Shown here: positions 26,194 through 34,899 of the stretch, piece after piece
How the letters are laid out: each line of letters opens with the position of its first letter
Position numbering within the stretch: the stretch's first letter is position 1
NCBI RefSeq assembly: GCF_014841215.1
Contig: NZ_JACYTR010000045.1
Span: 1 to 38,169 of the forward strand
Length of the DNA stretch: 38,169 bases
DNA from: Pseudomarimonas arenosa
GTDB taxonomy: Bacteria > Pseudomonadota > Gammaproteobacteria > Xanthomonadales > Xanthomonadaceae
Reading direction: 5' to 3'
The notes under the pieces: generated by a model
What the model was told of the DNA's origin: nothing
Databases searched by the model: none
Seen by the model: only the letters and a program-made list of their open reading frames with translations
Position numbers and translations under genes: made by a program

Positions 26194-27786
26194 TTAGGCG
26201 ATCGCCTGTTCTTGTTCAATGTTTGGGCTGGCGTCGGTCAGCATCTGCCGACGCTCGATGCGATTGATCACTTCCACCAGGGCAAGCGCGCTGGCTTCCA
26301 GGATGTCGGTCGATACAGCCCGGCCGCGGTAGTCGCGGCCGTCCACCTCCACTTCCACCCGGGCCTCGCCCTGGGCGTCTTCGCCGGTCGACAGCGAACG
26401 CACATGATATTGACGCAGCTTCAGCTGAGCGCCGGTGGCGCGCTCAATGGCGGCAAAGATGGCATGCACCGGACCATCGCCGACGGCCGCTTCCTGCACC
26501 ACCCGGCCCGACTCGTGGCTCAGGCGCACCGAGGCCGAAGGAACCGCGTCGCGGCCGATCGCGCCCTGCATCTGCAGGGCCAGCAGGCGCCACGGCCCGC
26601 TCTCGGTGCCGGTGCTGCCCAGGGCAATTGCTTCCAGGTCGGCGTCGAACACTTCCTTTTTCTTGTCGGCCAGGGCTTTGAACTGCGCAAACGCTTGGTT
26701 CAGTGCCGCCTCCTGTAGTTCGAAGCCCAGCTCGCGCAGGCGATCAGCCAGAGCAGCGCGGCCGCTGTGTTTGCCCAGCACCAGCTGCGAGCGCGATACG
26801 CCGACATCTTCCGGCGACATGATTTCGTAGGTTTCACGATTGCGCAGCATGCCGTGCTGGTGAATTCCGCTTTCGTGGGCGAAGGCGTTCTCGCCGACGA
26901 TGGCCTTGTTGCGCGCCACCACCGAGCCGGTCACCGAGATCAAGGTGCGCGAGCTGGGGTACAGACGCTGCGTGTTGATCCGGGTGCCAACGCCGTAGTG
27001 GTTGGCGCGGGTGCGCAGGGCCATGACGATCTCTTCCAGCGCGGCATTGCCGGCACGCTCGCCAATGCCATTGATGGTGCATTCCACCTGTCGCGCACCG
27101 TTCTGCACCGCGGCCAGCGAATTGGCCACTGCCATGCCCAGATCATCATGGCAATGGCAGCTCAGAATGGCCCTCTCGATTCCACGCACATGCTGGCGCA
27201 GATAGGCGAACAGGGCGCCGTATTCGCCGGGCACGGCATAGCCGACGGTGTCGGGCACATTCAGGGTGGTCGCACCGGCTTCAATCGCGGCGCTGAATAC
27301 TTCAGCCAGATAGGCCGGATCCGAGCGCGAGGCATCTTCGGCGCTGAATTCGATATCGCTGCAGTATTGCCGTGCCAGCTCGATCCCAGCCACCGCCGAC
27401 TCCAGCGCTTCGGCCCGACTCATGCGCAGCTTGTGTGCCAGATGGATATCGCTGGTGGCGATAAACACATGGATGCGCCCCTGCTCGGCCGGCTCAAGCG
27501 CGGCGGCCGCGCGCTCAATGTCGTTGCGGGTGCAGCGGGCCAGCGCGGCCACACGACTGCCGCGCACTTCGCGGGCAATCGCGTTGACTGCGGCGAAATC
27601 ATCCGGGCTGGCGGCGGCAAATCCCGCCTCAATCACATCCACGCCCAATTCGCACAGCGCGCGAGCGACGGTCAGCTTCTGCGGCATCGACATCGAGCAG
27701 CCCGGCGACTGCTCACCGTCGCGCAGGGTAGTGTCGAAAATGCGCACGTAGTCTTGATCGACTACGCTCTGATCGATGGTGCTCAT
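26194..27786 (-). CDS. leuA: 2-isopropylmalate synthase
   Basis: The 530-residue enzyme condenses acetyl-CoA with 2-oxoisovalerate, the committed step of leucine synthesis. The catalytic barrel has RDGEQSPG at 22-29 and the metal-binding His211-Cys-His213 in [20 protein letters not shown] and HESGIHQHG follow. The C-terminal 120 residues ([23 protein letters not shown]) form the leucine-sensing regulatory domain, so feedback inhibition is expected. ATG 27786 overlaps the ilvM stop by four bases (ATGA), so leuA translation is coupled to ilvM. Confidence 0.97.
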   Translation of the reverse strand: MSTIDQSVVDQDYVRIFDTTLRDGEQSPGCSMSMPQKLTVARALCELGVDVIEAGFAAASPDDFAAVNAIAREVRGSRVAALARCTRNDIERAAAALEPAEQGRIHVFIATSDIHLAHKLRMSRAEALESAVAGIELARQYCSDIEFSAEDASRSDPAYLAEVFSAAIEAGATTLNVPDTVGYAVPGEYGALFAYLRQHVRGIERAILSCHCHDDLGMAVANSLAAVQNGARQVECTINGIGERAGNAALEEIVMALRTRANHYGVGTRINTQRLYPSSRTLISVTGSVVARNKAIVGENAFAHESGIHQHGMLRNRETYEIMSPEDVGVSRSQLVLGKHSGRAALADRLRELGFELQEAALNQAFAQFKALADKKKEVFDADLEAIALGSTGTESGPWRLLALQMQGAIGRDAVPSASVRLSHESGRVVQEAAVGDGPVHAIFAAIERATGAQLKLRQYHVRSLSTGEDAQGEARVEVEVDGRDYRGRAVSTDILEASALALVEVINRIERRQMLTDASPNIEQEQAIA

Positions 27787-28187
27787 ACGGCCACCGCCTG
27801 GGCATCGCGTTTGAAGTCATTGGAGATGCGATCTGGAATTCCCAGAAAGCTCATGCGGCGACGGGCATCGTCTGCCTCGGAACTGCGCGGCATGAAATCG
27901 CCGATCAGCTCACGCGCGTTCGGTTCGTTGGCGCTATCAATGCTGAAGGTAAAGGTTGGACGGGCCACATCCAGAGTGGCCTCACGCACGTCAATCAGAC
28001 GACGCACCTGACGCAGCAGTACATCGGCCGGGCGATTGCTGTTGCCGATCTGCACCCTCACCTCGACGCCGCGAGCATGCGGGCGCGAGCTCATCTGTGC
28101 GATGGAAAAGCCGCGGCGCTCGATCGTGCCCAGCAGTCGAACCAGGGCGCCTTCAGTGGCATCGATGATCAGGTTCAGTTCCAGCAT
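27783..28187 (-). CDS. ilvM: acetolactate synthase II small subunit (ACT domain), with C-terminal extension
   Basis: The 134-residue protein starts with a single ACT domain: LELNLIIDATEGALVRLLGTIERRGF, then IAQMSSRPHARGVEVRVQI and RRLIDVREATLDV, about residues 1-78, as in the 87-residue E. coli IlvM. It is the regulatory partner of IlvG, 27 bp upstream. The remaining 56 residues (FSIDSANEPNARELIGDFMPRSSE..., then SFLGIPDRISNDFKRDAQAV) have no counterpart that I know of in short IlvM. ATG 28187 follows AGGAG by seven bases. Its stop overlaps leuA, so the extension is genuinely translated if the leuA frame is. Confidence 0.92.
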   Translation of the reverse strand: MLELNLIIDATEGALVRLLGTIERRGFSIAQMSSRPHARGVEVRVQIGNSNRPADVLLRQVRRLIDVREATLDVARPTFTFSIDSANEPNARELIGDFMPRSSEADDARRRMSFLGIPDRISNDFKRDAQAVAV

Positions 28188-28214
28188 GGCGTTCTCCTCG
28201 AGCTTAAGATGGAA

Positions 28215-29918
28215 TCAGGTGTTAGGGGTGGCCGCTGGGCTGCGGTCCATCATCTGGTGATTCGGGGTGTTCGGCGGCACCAGCGGCCAGACGTTGGCCT
28301 TGGGGTCGATCTTGACGTGCAGCAGGCAAGGGCCCTCAGTCGCCAGCAGCTGACGCAGCGCCGGCTCGACCTGGTCGCGGCGATCGATGCTGTAGGCATC
28401 GATGCCGAAGGCGCGGGCCAGCATAGCGAAGTCCGGGTTGTCAGACAGATCGACCTCGGAGTAGCGCTCGGTGAAGAACAGTTCCTGCCACTGCCGGACC
28501 ATGCCCAAGGCGCTGTTATCCAGCAGCACGATCTTCACCGGGATCTGGTAGCGACGCAGGGTGGCCAGCTCCTGGATGTTCATCATGATCGAGCCGTCGC
28601 CGCTGACGCAGATCACCGTGCGACCCGGGCAGCCCAGGGCCACGCCCATGGCCGCCGGAACGCCAAAACCCATGGTGCCCAGGCCCCCCGAGGTCAGGTG
28701 CTGGTGGATCGCCTGGTGTTGCCAGTGCTGGGCCACCCACATCTGATGCTGGCCGACATCGCAGGCGACTACCGCATCCTTGGGTGCCATTTCGCTCAGC
28801 TGGCGCAGCAGGGCCGGGGCGTAGATGTCCTCGCCCGGAGCGTCGTAGCGTGGCTGCGAGTCGGCGCGCCAGGCCGCACATTGCGCGCGCCATTGGCCGA
28901 TTTCGGGTCGGCAGTCCAGTTGCGGCAACAGAGTGTTCAGTTCGCCGCAGATATGCACCTGAGCGTAGCGCAGCTTGCTGATCTCGGCGGCGTCGGTGTC
29001 CAGATGGATCACCTTGGCGCGCGGCGCGAATTCGGCCAGCTTGCCGGTGGCGCGGTCGTCAAAACGGGCGCCGACGCAGATCAGCAGGTCGCTCTCTTGA
29101 ACCGCGAAGTTCGCTGCCTTGCTGCCATGCATGCCCAGCATGCCAAGGAAGTTGGGATGATCGCTGGGCACACCGCCCAGGCCTTTCAAGGTGCTGACCA
29201 CCGGGATGCCGCTGGCCTCGGTCAGGGCACGCAAGGCGCTCTCGGCCTGGGCGATGCCGATGCCGTAACCGGTGTACAGCAGCGGCTGCTGGCTCGACTG
29301 GATCAAGGTGCGTGCACGCTGCACCGCGGCGCGATCGATCTGAACTGGCGGTTCCGCTGCGATCTTCGCGGCTGGCTGCCAGTCGATGGTGGCCTGGGCG
29401 ACGTCCTTCGGCAGGTCGATCAGCACCGGACCCGGTCGACCTTCGCGGGCGATGCGAAAGGCCTCCTGCACGGTGTCGGCAATCCTGTTCGGATCGCGAA
29501 TCACATAGCTGTGCTTCACGATCGGCAGGGTGATGCCCAGGATATCGACTTCCTGAAAGGCATCGGTACCCATCAGATGGCTGGCCACCTGGCCGGTGAT
29601 CGCCACCATCGGCACCGAATCCAGATAGGCATCGGCAATGCCGGTGACCAGGTTGGTGGCGCCGGGCCCACTGGTGGCCAGGCACACCCCGACTTCGCCA
29701 GTGGCGCGGGCGTAGCCATTGGCGGCCAGCGCCGCGCCCTGTTCGTGACGCACCAGGATGTGGCGAATCGGTGAATCGACCAGTGCGTCGTACACCGGCA
29801 TGATCGCCCCGCCCGGATAGCCGAACACCGTGCCCACGCCCTCGGCTTCCAGAGCGCGCAGCAAAGCATCGGCGCCTCGGATTCGTTCGGCAGTGGCAGG
29901 TTTGGGCTGGGCGGTCAT
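28215..29918 (-). CDS. ilvG: acetolactate synthase II large subunit
   Basis: The 567-residue ThDP enzyme makes acetolactate and acetohydroxybutyrate, the shared step of Val/Leu and Ile synthesis. Visible are the catalytic Glu59 in LVRHEQGAAL, FGYPGGAIMPVYDAL, TSGPGATN, an FAD-domain core and the ThDP motif CVSGDGSIMMNIQELATLRR...PVKIVLLDN. ATG 29918 is followed by MTAQPKPATAERIRGADALL; the frame extends 34 codons upstream only through a REP element. The paired ilvM is 27 bp downstream. The 200-bp spacer before it holds three REP-like palindromes. Confidence 0.96.
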   Translation of the reverse strand: MTAQPKPATAERIRGADALLRALEAEGVGTVFGYPGGAIMPVYDALVDSPIRHILVRHEQGAALAANGYARATGEVGVCLATSGPGATNLVTGIADAYLDSVPMVAITGQVASHLMGTDAFQEVDILGITLPIVKHSYVIRDPNRIADTVQEAFRIAREGRPGPVLIDLPKDVAQATIDWQPAAKIAAEPPVQIDRAAVQRARTLIQSSQQPLLYTGYGIGIAQAESALRALTEASGIPVVSTLKGLGGVPSDHPNFLGMLGMHGSKAANFAVQESDLLICVGARFDDRATGKLAEFAPRAKVIHLDTDAAEISKLRYAQVHICGELNTLLPQLDCRPEIGQWRAQCAAWRADSQPRYDAPGEDIYAPALLRQLSEMAPKDAVVACDVGQHQMWVAQHWQHQAIHQHLTSGGLGTMGFGVPAAMGVALGCPGRTVICVSGDGSIMMNIQELATLRRYQIPVKIVLLDNSALGMVRQWQELFFTERYSEVDLSDNPDFAMLARAFGIDAYSIDRRDQVEPALRQLLATEGPCLLHVKIDPKANVWPLVPPNTPNHQMMDRSPAATPNT

Positions 29919-29947
29919 GTCTGGATTCCGGTTGCGTATCGGGGTTC

Positions 29948-30122
29948 GTAGGGGGGTCTTGACCCGCCATTGTGGTTTTCGGAGTGCCTCAACGTTTGAT
30001 TTGCACGAACCAAACGCCACGTTGTGGTTGGGTGTTGCAATGGCGGGTCGAGACCCGCCCTACCTCAATCAAACCTTGCGTTGTGATTGGGTGTCGCAAT
30101 GGCGGGTCAAGACCCGCCCTAC
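29948..30122. repeat. three REP-like palindromes between ilvC and ilvG, two in a 43-bp tandem duplication
   Basis: The copy at 29948-29971 (TCTTGACCCGCC type) is inverted relative to those at 30039-30063 and 30098-30122 (GGCGGGTC-A/G-AGACCCGCC). The last two are parts of a 43-bp direct duplication (30021-30063 and 30080-30122) that differs at only three positions. The final CTA, 30119-30121, is the ilvC stop codon. Confidence 0.85.
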
Positions 30123-31138
30123 GCCGTTTCTTTCGCCTTGGCCGGCTTGCTGGCTTCCTGCAGCCAGGGCATGCGGGCGCGCAGTTTCTTGCCGACCACT
30201 TCGATCGGGTGATCGAGATCCTTCTGCTTCAGCGCGTTGTAGCGGGCGCGGCCGGCTTTGTGTTCGGCCACCCATTCGCGGGCGAAGGTGCCGTCCTGAA
30301 TCTCACGCAGCACGGCGCGCATCTGCTCGCGGGTGTGTTCGTCGACCACCCGCGGGCCGCGGGTCAGGTCGCCGAACTGGGCGGTTTCGGAAATGAACTC
30401 GTGCATTCGCGCAAAACCACCTTCCCACAGCAGGTCGACGATCAGCTTGAGTTCGTGCAGCACCTCGAAGTAGGCCACCTCGGGCTGGTACCCGGCTTCG
30501 ACCAGGGTCTCGAAGCCGACCGCGACCAGCTCGGTGGCGCCGCCGCACAGCACCGCCTGTTCGCCGAACAGATCAGTCTCGGTCTCCTCGGCGAAGTTGG
30601 TCTCCATCACACCACCACGGGTTCCACCGATGCCGTGGGCATAGGCCAGGGCCATTTCCTTGGCCTTGCCAGTGGCATCCTGGTACACGGCCATTAGCGA
30701 GGGCACGCCGCGGCCTTCCTCGTATTGGCGGCGGACCAGGGCGCCTGGGCCTTTCGGCGCGACCAGGATCACATCCAGATCCTTGCGCGGGCTGATCTGC
30801 TTGTAGTGAACGTTGAAGCCGTGGGCGAATAGCAGGGCGGCGCCTTCGCGGGCCAGCGGGGCGATATGCCGCTCGTACAACTCAGGTTGCTGCATATCCG
30901 GGGTCAGCAGGGCGATCAGATCGGCGACCGGGATGGCGCGTTCCGGGGTGTCGACCGCCAGGCCGTCGGCCTTGGCCTGGTCGTAGCTCTTGCCGGGGCG
31001 GGCGGCGACCACCACGGTAAAGCCGCTGTCGTGCAGATTGCGGGCGTGCGCACGACCCTGGCTGCCGTAGCCGTAGATCACGATAGTGCGGCCTTTCAGC
31101 GCATCGGGATTGGCGTCATTGATTCCGTAGTACTGCAT
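30119..31138 (-). CDS. ilvC: ketol-acid reductoisomerase (class I, NADP-dependent)
   Basis: The 339-residue class I enzyme rearranges and reduces acetohydroxy acids. The N-terminal Rossmann fold has [16 protein letters not shown] with the glycine motif at 23-28, and the C-terminal knotted domain has [32 protein letters not shown] with the metal-binding acidic residues, then [19 protein letters not shown]. Length fits the short class (about 330 residues), not the 490-residue E. coli class II form. ATG 31138 follows GGAG at seven bases. It is 54 bp downstream of ilvD. The C-terminal KPAKAKETA tail ends in a TAG within a REP-like element. Confidence 0.98.
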   Translation of the reverse strand: MQYYGINDANPDALKGRTIVIYGYGSQGRAHARNLHDSGFTVVVAARPGKSYDQAKADGLAVDTPERAIPVADLIALLTPDMQQPELYERHIAPLAREGAALLFAHGFNVHYKQISPRKDLDVILVAPKGPGALVRRQYEEGRGVPSLMAVYQDATGKAKEMALAYAHGIGGTRGGVMETNFAEETETDLFGEQAVLCGGATELVAVGFETLVEAGYQPEVAYFEVLHELKLIVDLLWEGGFARMHEFISETAQFGDLTRGPRVVDEHTREQMRAVLREIQDGTFAREWVAEHKAGRARYNALKQKDLDHPIEVVGKKLRARMPWLQEASKPAKAKETA

Positions 31139-31192
31139 GGTGGGCTCCGGTGGTTGTCTGTAGGTGGATCGTTGGGCTAAGGGATGACGGGT

Positions 31193-32893
31193 TCAGTGAG
31201 CAACAAAGGAATCGAAACGGGTGCCTTCGGCATCGGCGCGCGGCTCGGGAAAGCCGGTGCAGGCGCCGGTGGAGGCCGAGCTGACGGTGGCGGCGAACTT
31301 GGCCAGGGCGCCGGAACGCGGCGGTGCTTCCGGCGGATCCCAACTCGGTGCACGCCGGTCCAGCGGCGCATCGGTCGACAGGCTGCGCGCTTCGACGTCG
31401 ATGACAATGCGGTCGCCGGTCTGCAGTCGGCCAATCGGACCGCCCAATGCAGCCTCCGGACAGATATGGCCGACCATGAAGCCGTACGTAGCACCGCTAA
31501 ACCGGCCGTCGGTGATCAGGGCGATCTCGCCGCCCAGACCCTGGCCGACCAGGGCGGCGGTGACCGCCAGCATTTCACGCATGCCGGGGCCGCCGACCGG
31601 GCCTTCACCGCGAATCACCACCACGTCGCCGGCCTGGATCTCGCGCCGCTGCACGGCGGCAAAACAGGCATCTTCACCGTCAAACACCCGGGCCGGGCCT
31701 TCGAAGCGCAGCGCGTTGTGACCGGCCAGCTTTACCACGCAGCCTTCTGGGGCCAGGTTGCCGTACAGAATTCCAAAGCCGCCACGCCCCTTGACCGGCG
31801 CATCGCAGTGATAGATCACCTTCTGTCCGTCGCGTTCTTCGGCGCTATCGATCTCACTGAACAGGGAGTTTCCGCTGACGGTGGGTTGGTCGACGATCAG
31901 GCCGGCCTGGCGCAGGCGCGCGCCGAGCAGTTTCGAGCCGCCGGCCAGGTACATGTCCGGCGCCATGTAGCGACCGCCCGGTTTCAGATCGGCGATCACC
32001 GGGGTTTCGCGGCTGATCGAATCGAAGGCGTCGATGTTGAAGTCGATGCCGGCTTCGCGGGCGATCGCCAGCAGATGCAGGATGGCATTGGTGGAACCTG
32101 CGGTAGCGGTGACCGCAACCGCGGCGTTGCGGATCGCTTCGCGGGTGATGAAACTGCGTGCGCTGATGCCGTCCTTCAGCAGGGCCATCACCCGCTCGCC
32201 GCAGGCGCGGGCAGCGGCCTTCTTGGCCGGATCTGGCGCCGGGATATCGTTCAGGCCCATCGGCGCCAGACCGAGGAAGGTGCTGGCCAGGGCCATGGTG
32301 TTGGCGGTGAATTGGCCGCCGCAGGCGCCAGCGCCCGGGCAGGCGGTTTTTTCGATTTCGCCCAGTTCCTCGGCGCTGATCTTGCCGGCAGCGTGGGCGC
32401 CAACCGCCTCGAACACGTCTTGAATGGTGGTGTTCTGGCCCTTGTGGCAGCCGGGCAGAATCGAGCCGCCGTACAGCATCAGGCCCGGCAGATCGAGCCG
32501 GGCCAGGGCCATCGCCGCCGCCGGGATGGTCTTGTCACAACCACAGATCACCACCACCCCATCCAGGCAGTGGCCTCGAACAGCCAGTTCAATCGAATCG
32601 GCGATCAGCTCACGTGAGGCCAGCGAGGCGCGCATGCCGGGCGAGCCCATGGCGATGCCGTCGGTGACGGCAATGGTGTTGAACTCGATTGGCGTACCGC
32701 CAGCGGCCTCGACGCCGGCCCGCACTTCGGCGGCCAGCTCGCGATGATTCAGATTGCACGGGCTGACATCGCTCCAGTTGTGCACCACGGCGATCAGCGG
32801 CTTGTTGATCGCGGCGTCATCCAAGCCGGTGGCCCGCAGCATCGCCCGTGCGGGGGCTCGATCGGGGCCGGTTTTGATTGCGTCGCTTTTCAT
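31193..32893 (-). CDS. ilvD: dihydroxy-acid dehydratase
   Basis: The 566-residue Fe-S enzyme dehydrates dihydroxy acids to 2-oxo acids for Ile, Val and Leu. Candidate cluster cysteines are Cys46 ([12 protein letters not shown]), Cys117/Cys119 in [11 protein letters not shown] and Cys185/Cys191 in [48 protein letters not shown] and [11 protein letters not shown] are also present. Start ATG 32893 has GGAA about eight bases upstream. It is the first structural gene of the cluster. It lies 50 bp after a strong hairpin that follows a branched-chain-rich leader peptide, so its expression, and possibly that of all ten genes, should be attenuated. Confidence 0.97.
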   Translation of the reverse strand: MKSDAIKTGPDRAPARAMLRATGLDDAAINKPLIAVVHNWSDVSPCNLNHRELAAEVRAGVEAAGGTPIEFNTIAVTDGIAMGSPGMRASLASRELIADSIELAVRGHCLDGVVVICGCDKTIPAAAMALARLDLPGLMLYGGSILPGCHKGQNTTIQDVFEAVGAHAAGKISAEELGEIEKTACPGAGACGGQFTANTMALASTFLGLAPMGLNDIPAPDPAKKAAARACGERVMALLKDGISARSFITREAIRNAAVAVTATAGSTNAILHLLAIAREAGIDFNIDAFDSISRETPVIADLKPGGRYMAPDMYLAGGSKLLGARLRQAGLIVDQPTVSGNSLFSEIDSAEERDGQKVIYHCDAPVKGRGGFGILYGNLAPEGCVVKLAGHNALRFEGPARVFDGEDACFAAVQRREIQAGDVVVIRGEGPVGGPGMREMLAVTAALVGQGLGGEIALITDGRFSGATYGFMVGHICPEAALGGPIGRLQTGDRIVIDVEARSLSTDAPLDRRAPSWDPPEAPPRSGALAKFAATVSSASTGACTGFPEPRADAEGTRFDSFVAH

Positions 32894-32943
32894 CCGTGAG
32901 TTCCGTGGTCGTTATGCATTCGTTTTCATAGGCCCAGAAAGCA

Positions 32944-32977
32944 GAAACCCCGCACTGGTTGCCCGGTGCGGGGTTTC
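32944..32977 (-). terminator. attenuator terminator hairpin upstream of ilvD
   Basis: On the minus strand GAAACCCCGCAC and GTGCGGGGTTTC pair as a perfect 12-bp stem, and GG-GCAA-CC within the loop adds a GNRA-type tip. The 3' side continues as TGCTTTCT, a broken U-rich tract. It ends 50 bp before the ilvD start and can be disrupted by the antiterminator arm at 33020-33026. Confidence 0.85.
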
Positions 32978-33000
32978 GGTTGTCTGGGGGCTTTATCTCG

Positions 33001-33159
33001 TCAGGCCCAACACACCGATCCGCACCTATGTCGGCTAATAAGTACGAGTACGAGGCTAATGAGTACGAGCGCAGGCGCGACCAGTCGCGAGCCCTGGAGC
33101 TTCGCGGGAACGAGGTGTTGCGGGGCGTCGATGTGTCGTGCAGTGAACATGGGTTCCAT
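33001..33159 (-). CDS. ilvL: branched-chain amino acid leader peptide (ilv attenuator)
   Basis: The minus strand encodes a 52-residue frame from ATG 33159 (or ATG 33150, with GGA five bases upstream) to TGA 33001-33003, too short to be picked up in routine gene finding. Residues 31-41 are LVLISLVLVLI: five Leu, three Val and two Ile in eleven. The Val codons are all GTA, the Ile codons ATT and the Leu codons CTC or CTT, all uncommon in this GC-rich genome, so the run should sense charged Leu, Val and Ile tRNA. The upstream part is ordinary. A GGTGCGG arm and then the ilvD-proximal terminator follow downstream. By analogy with the E. coli ilvGMEDA leader, the translation itself, not the peptide, is the regulator. 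Confidence 0.85.
   Translation of the reverse strand: MEPMFTARHIDAPQHLVPAKLQGSRLVAPALVLISLVLVLISRHRCGSVCWA
33020..33026 (-). promoter_or_regulatory. antiterminator arm of the ilv attenuator
   Basis: GGTGCGG on the minus strand is the exact complement of CCGCACC within the 5' arm of the terminator at 32944-32977. A ribosome stalled in the Leu/Val/Ile run (33037-33069) would leave it free to pair and so prevent termination. A ribosome at the leader stop codon would cover it. Confidence 0.7.
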
Positions 33160-33187
33160 GCTGTGGTGCAGCAAAGGGAATTGTCAA
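33158..33187 (-). promoter_or_regulatory. candidate ilv leader promoter
   Basis: A perfect TTGACA -35 lies at 33182-33187 (minus strand). At 17-18 bp spacing the -10 is only weakly matched (CAGCAT at 33158-33163). This would start transcription near 33150, at or just before the second leader ATG. Confidence 0.4.
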
Positions 33188-33466
33188 GTGATTTCTTAGA
33201 ACGATTTTCTTGCTTTCGCGAGAAACAATCTAAGTATCAGAAAACAAAGGGCTTTCAGGCTGGTGCAAGGGGGCGGAACTAATTTCGACCGAAACCAAAC
33301 GGCGGTACGTCGGTCATGAATGTCGCGGGTGCTCGACTATTCACGGCTGCCGCCTCTGAACCTGCAGCTCGCTCGCGGATATGATGGTCTGATATTGATC
33401 GATCGTGCGGTCCCAGGTCATCTCGGGCGCTGGCCGCAATGACGAATTGCATGGAGCGAATGCACG

Positions 33467-34849
33467 GTGAACTCATCTGCGACGAACTGGCGGCGGCGCG
33501 TCAAGTGGCTGGCTGGCTTGATTGGCCTGGTGATGTCAGCTTGGTTGATATCGATGTGGGCGGAGTGGCTGCCACCGATCACCGAGCAGCAACAGGCGGC
33601 GCTGCAGATGATGCGCGCGGGCAATCAGGATGCCGTGGGCCAACGCAACGCCTGGTCGTTGTTCTGGTTGCTGCCGTATGAGATTCCGGCGGCCGAGCGG
33701 GCGGATGTCTTGAAGCGTGATATCGCCGAGCTCAATGCCTTGAGTGCCGAGCCTGACGACGAGACGGGATTCGAGAGCAGTGCCGAGGGCCGCTATCCGC
33801 GCCGTTGGGCCAAGCAGGCGCCAGCGCACAGGTTCTGTGCAGATGACGGCGATTGCCTGGCCCAGGTTCGCGCCGACCGCGCGGCAGCGGCGGCTGAACT
33901 GGCTGGCGCCGAAGCGGAACTGCGGGCGCTGCGTGAACTGGGCGACTACGACCACCTGGCGATTCCGCATCGCGTCAGCCATGCCTCACCGATTCCGCCG
34001 TTTGGTCGCGCCTTTGCCCTGCAGCTGCTCGATGCGGCGTTGCGTTTTGAGGCAGGTGAGATCGATATCGCTTTGGCTGGCCTATGTAGCGACAGCCTGG
34101 CCTGGCGCCGGTTGAAGGGCAAGGCAGACAACCTGATCTTCGAGATGGTCAATATCCGCGTGCAGCAACGTGCTCTCAACCTGTATGCGGCGATGCGGGC
34201 CGAACTGCCTGCTGAGCATGGCGTTCCGGCGGTATGCCGGCAGGCATTTGCTGCGCCGAGCGATGACGAGCGTCAAAGCTGCGACGTGTTCCGCCTTGAG
34301 TTTCAGCTTCAGGAGAGACTGTTCGAGCCGGGAGGATTCGAGGCGTTTCACGCCAGCGATTCTGATGGGCAGTGGTTGCGCACAATCGGAACCGAGCTGT
34401 TGATAAACCAGGAGGCGACGCTGGCCCTGGGTGCCGAGCGTCTGGCACAGACGTGTGCTGCAATCCAGCTGCCGAGTGCTGAGATGCGTGCAGATCGCCG
34501 CGTCGAGAGCGCTGGCTGCGCGTTGCTGGGGCGCATTTTCAATCCCATGGGCTGTGTATTGGCGGACGTCGCTGCACCGGATTATCAGACGTACTTGCTG
34601 CGCGATCGCGATTGGCAAGGGCGATTGCAGGCCTTTCAGGTAGCCGAATGGCTGGCCACGCAGGCTGATCCCACGTCGGCTTGGGCTGCGCGACCGGCGA
34701 ACATGCGGCAGATCGAGCAGGCTCTGACCCTGTCCGCCGGCGTGCTGAACATGCAGTTGCTGCGTCCGTTCGGTCGGCAGCCGCCCGATTGGCAGCTGCC
34801 CCTGCCTGCCAGTCGGGTGGCCGCGCGGACAGCGCCATCGGCACACTGA
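33467..34849 (+). CDS. membrane-anchored hypothetical protein
   Basis: The 460-residue protein starts at GTG 33467, ten bases after a GGAG. Residues about 12-32 (VKWLAGLIGLVMSAWLISMWAEWL) are a single anchor. The rest is predicted to be helical, with several coiled-coil-like segments (RADRAAAAAELAGAEAELRALRELG) and scattered Cys (FCADDGDC, LCSD, VCRQAF, QSCD, QTCAA, GCALL, GCVL), which suggests disulfides in an extracytoplasmic domain. I recognise no family. Its neighbours (ilv leader divergent, hemN convergent) give no functional clue. Confidence 0.7.
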   Translation: MNSSATNWRRRVKWLAGLIGLVMSAWLISMWAEWLPPITEQQQAALQMMRAGNQDAVGQRNAWSLFWLLPYEIPAAERADVLKRDIAELNALSAEPDDETGFESSAEGRYPRRWAKQAPAHRFCADDGDCLAQVRADRAAAAAELAGAEAELRALRELGDYDHLAIPHRVSHASPIPPFGRAFALQLLDAALRFEAGEIDIALAGLCSDSLAWRRLKGKADNLIFEMVNIRVQQRALNLYAAMRAELPAEHGVPAVCRQAFAAPSDDERQSCDVFRLEFQLQERLFEPGGFEAFHASDSDGQWLRTIGTELLINQEATLALGAERLAQTCAAIQLPSAEMRADRRVESAGCALLGRIFNPMGCVLADVAAPDYQTYLLRDRDWQGRLQAFQVAEWLATQADPTSAWAARPANMRQIEQALTLSAGVLNMQLLRPFGRQPPDWQLPLPASRVAARTAPSAH

Positions 34850-34899
34850 GCGCTGCTTGTCAGGGTTTCGCAGGTGGCTGACGCGAGGCCTGCGGCCGC

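Noticed and set aside
26767-28011. Plus-strand frame of 414 codons
   Set aside because: Antisense to leuA and ilvM.
28077-29774. Plus-strand frame of 565 codons
   Set aside because: It is the mirror frame of ilvG. Composition (His, Gln, Arg, Asp-rich) is typical of antisense high-GC translation.
22812-30122. CRISPR array from the repeated palindromes
   Set aside because: Copies are irregularly spaced by kilobases, in alternating orientation, and there are no uniform spacers or cas genes. They fit REP-like elements.
31184-32617. Plus-strand frame of 477 codons
   Set aside because: Antisense to ilvD, which is intact and recognisable.
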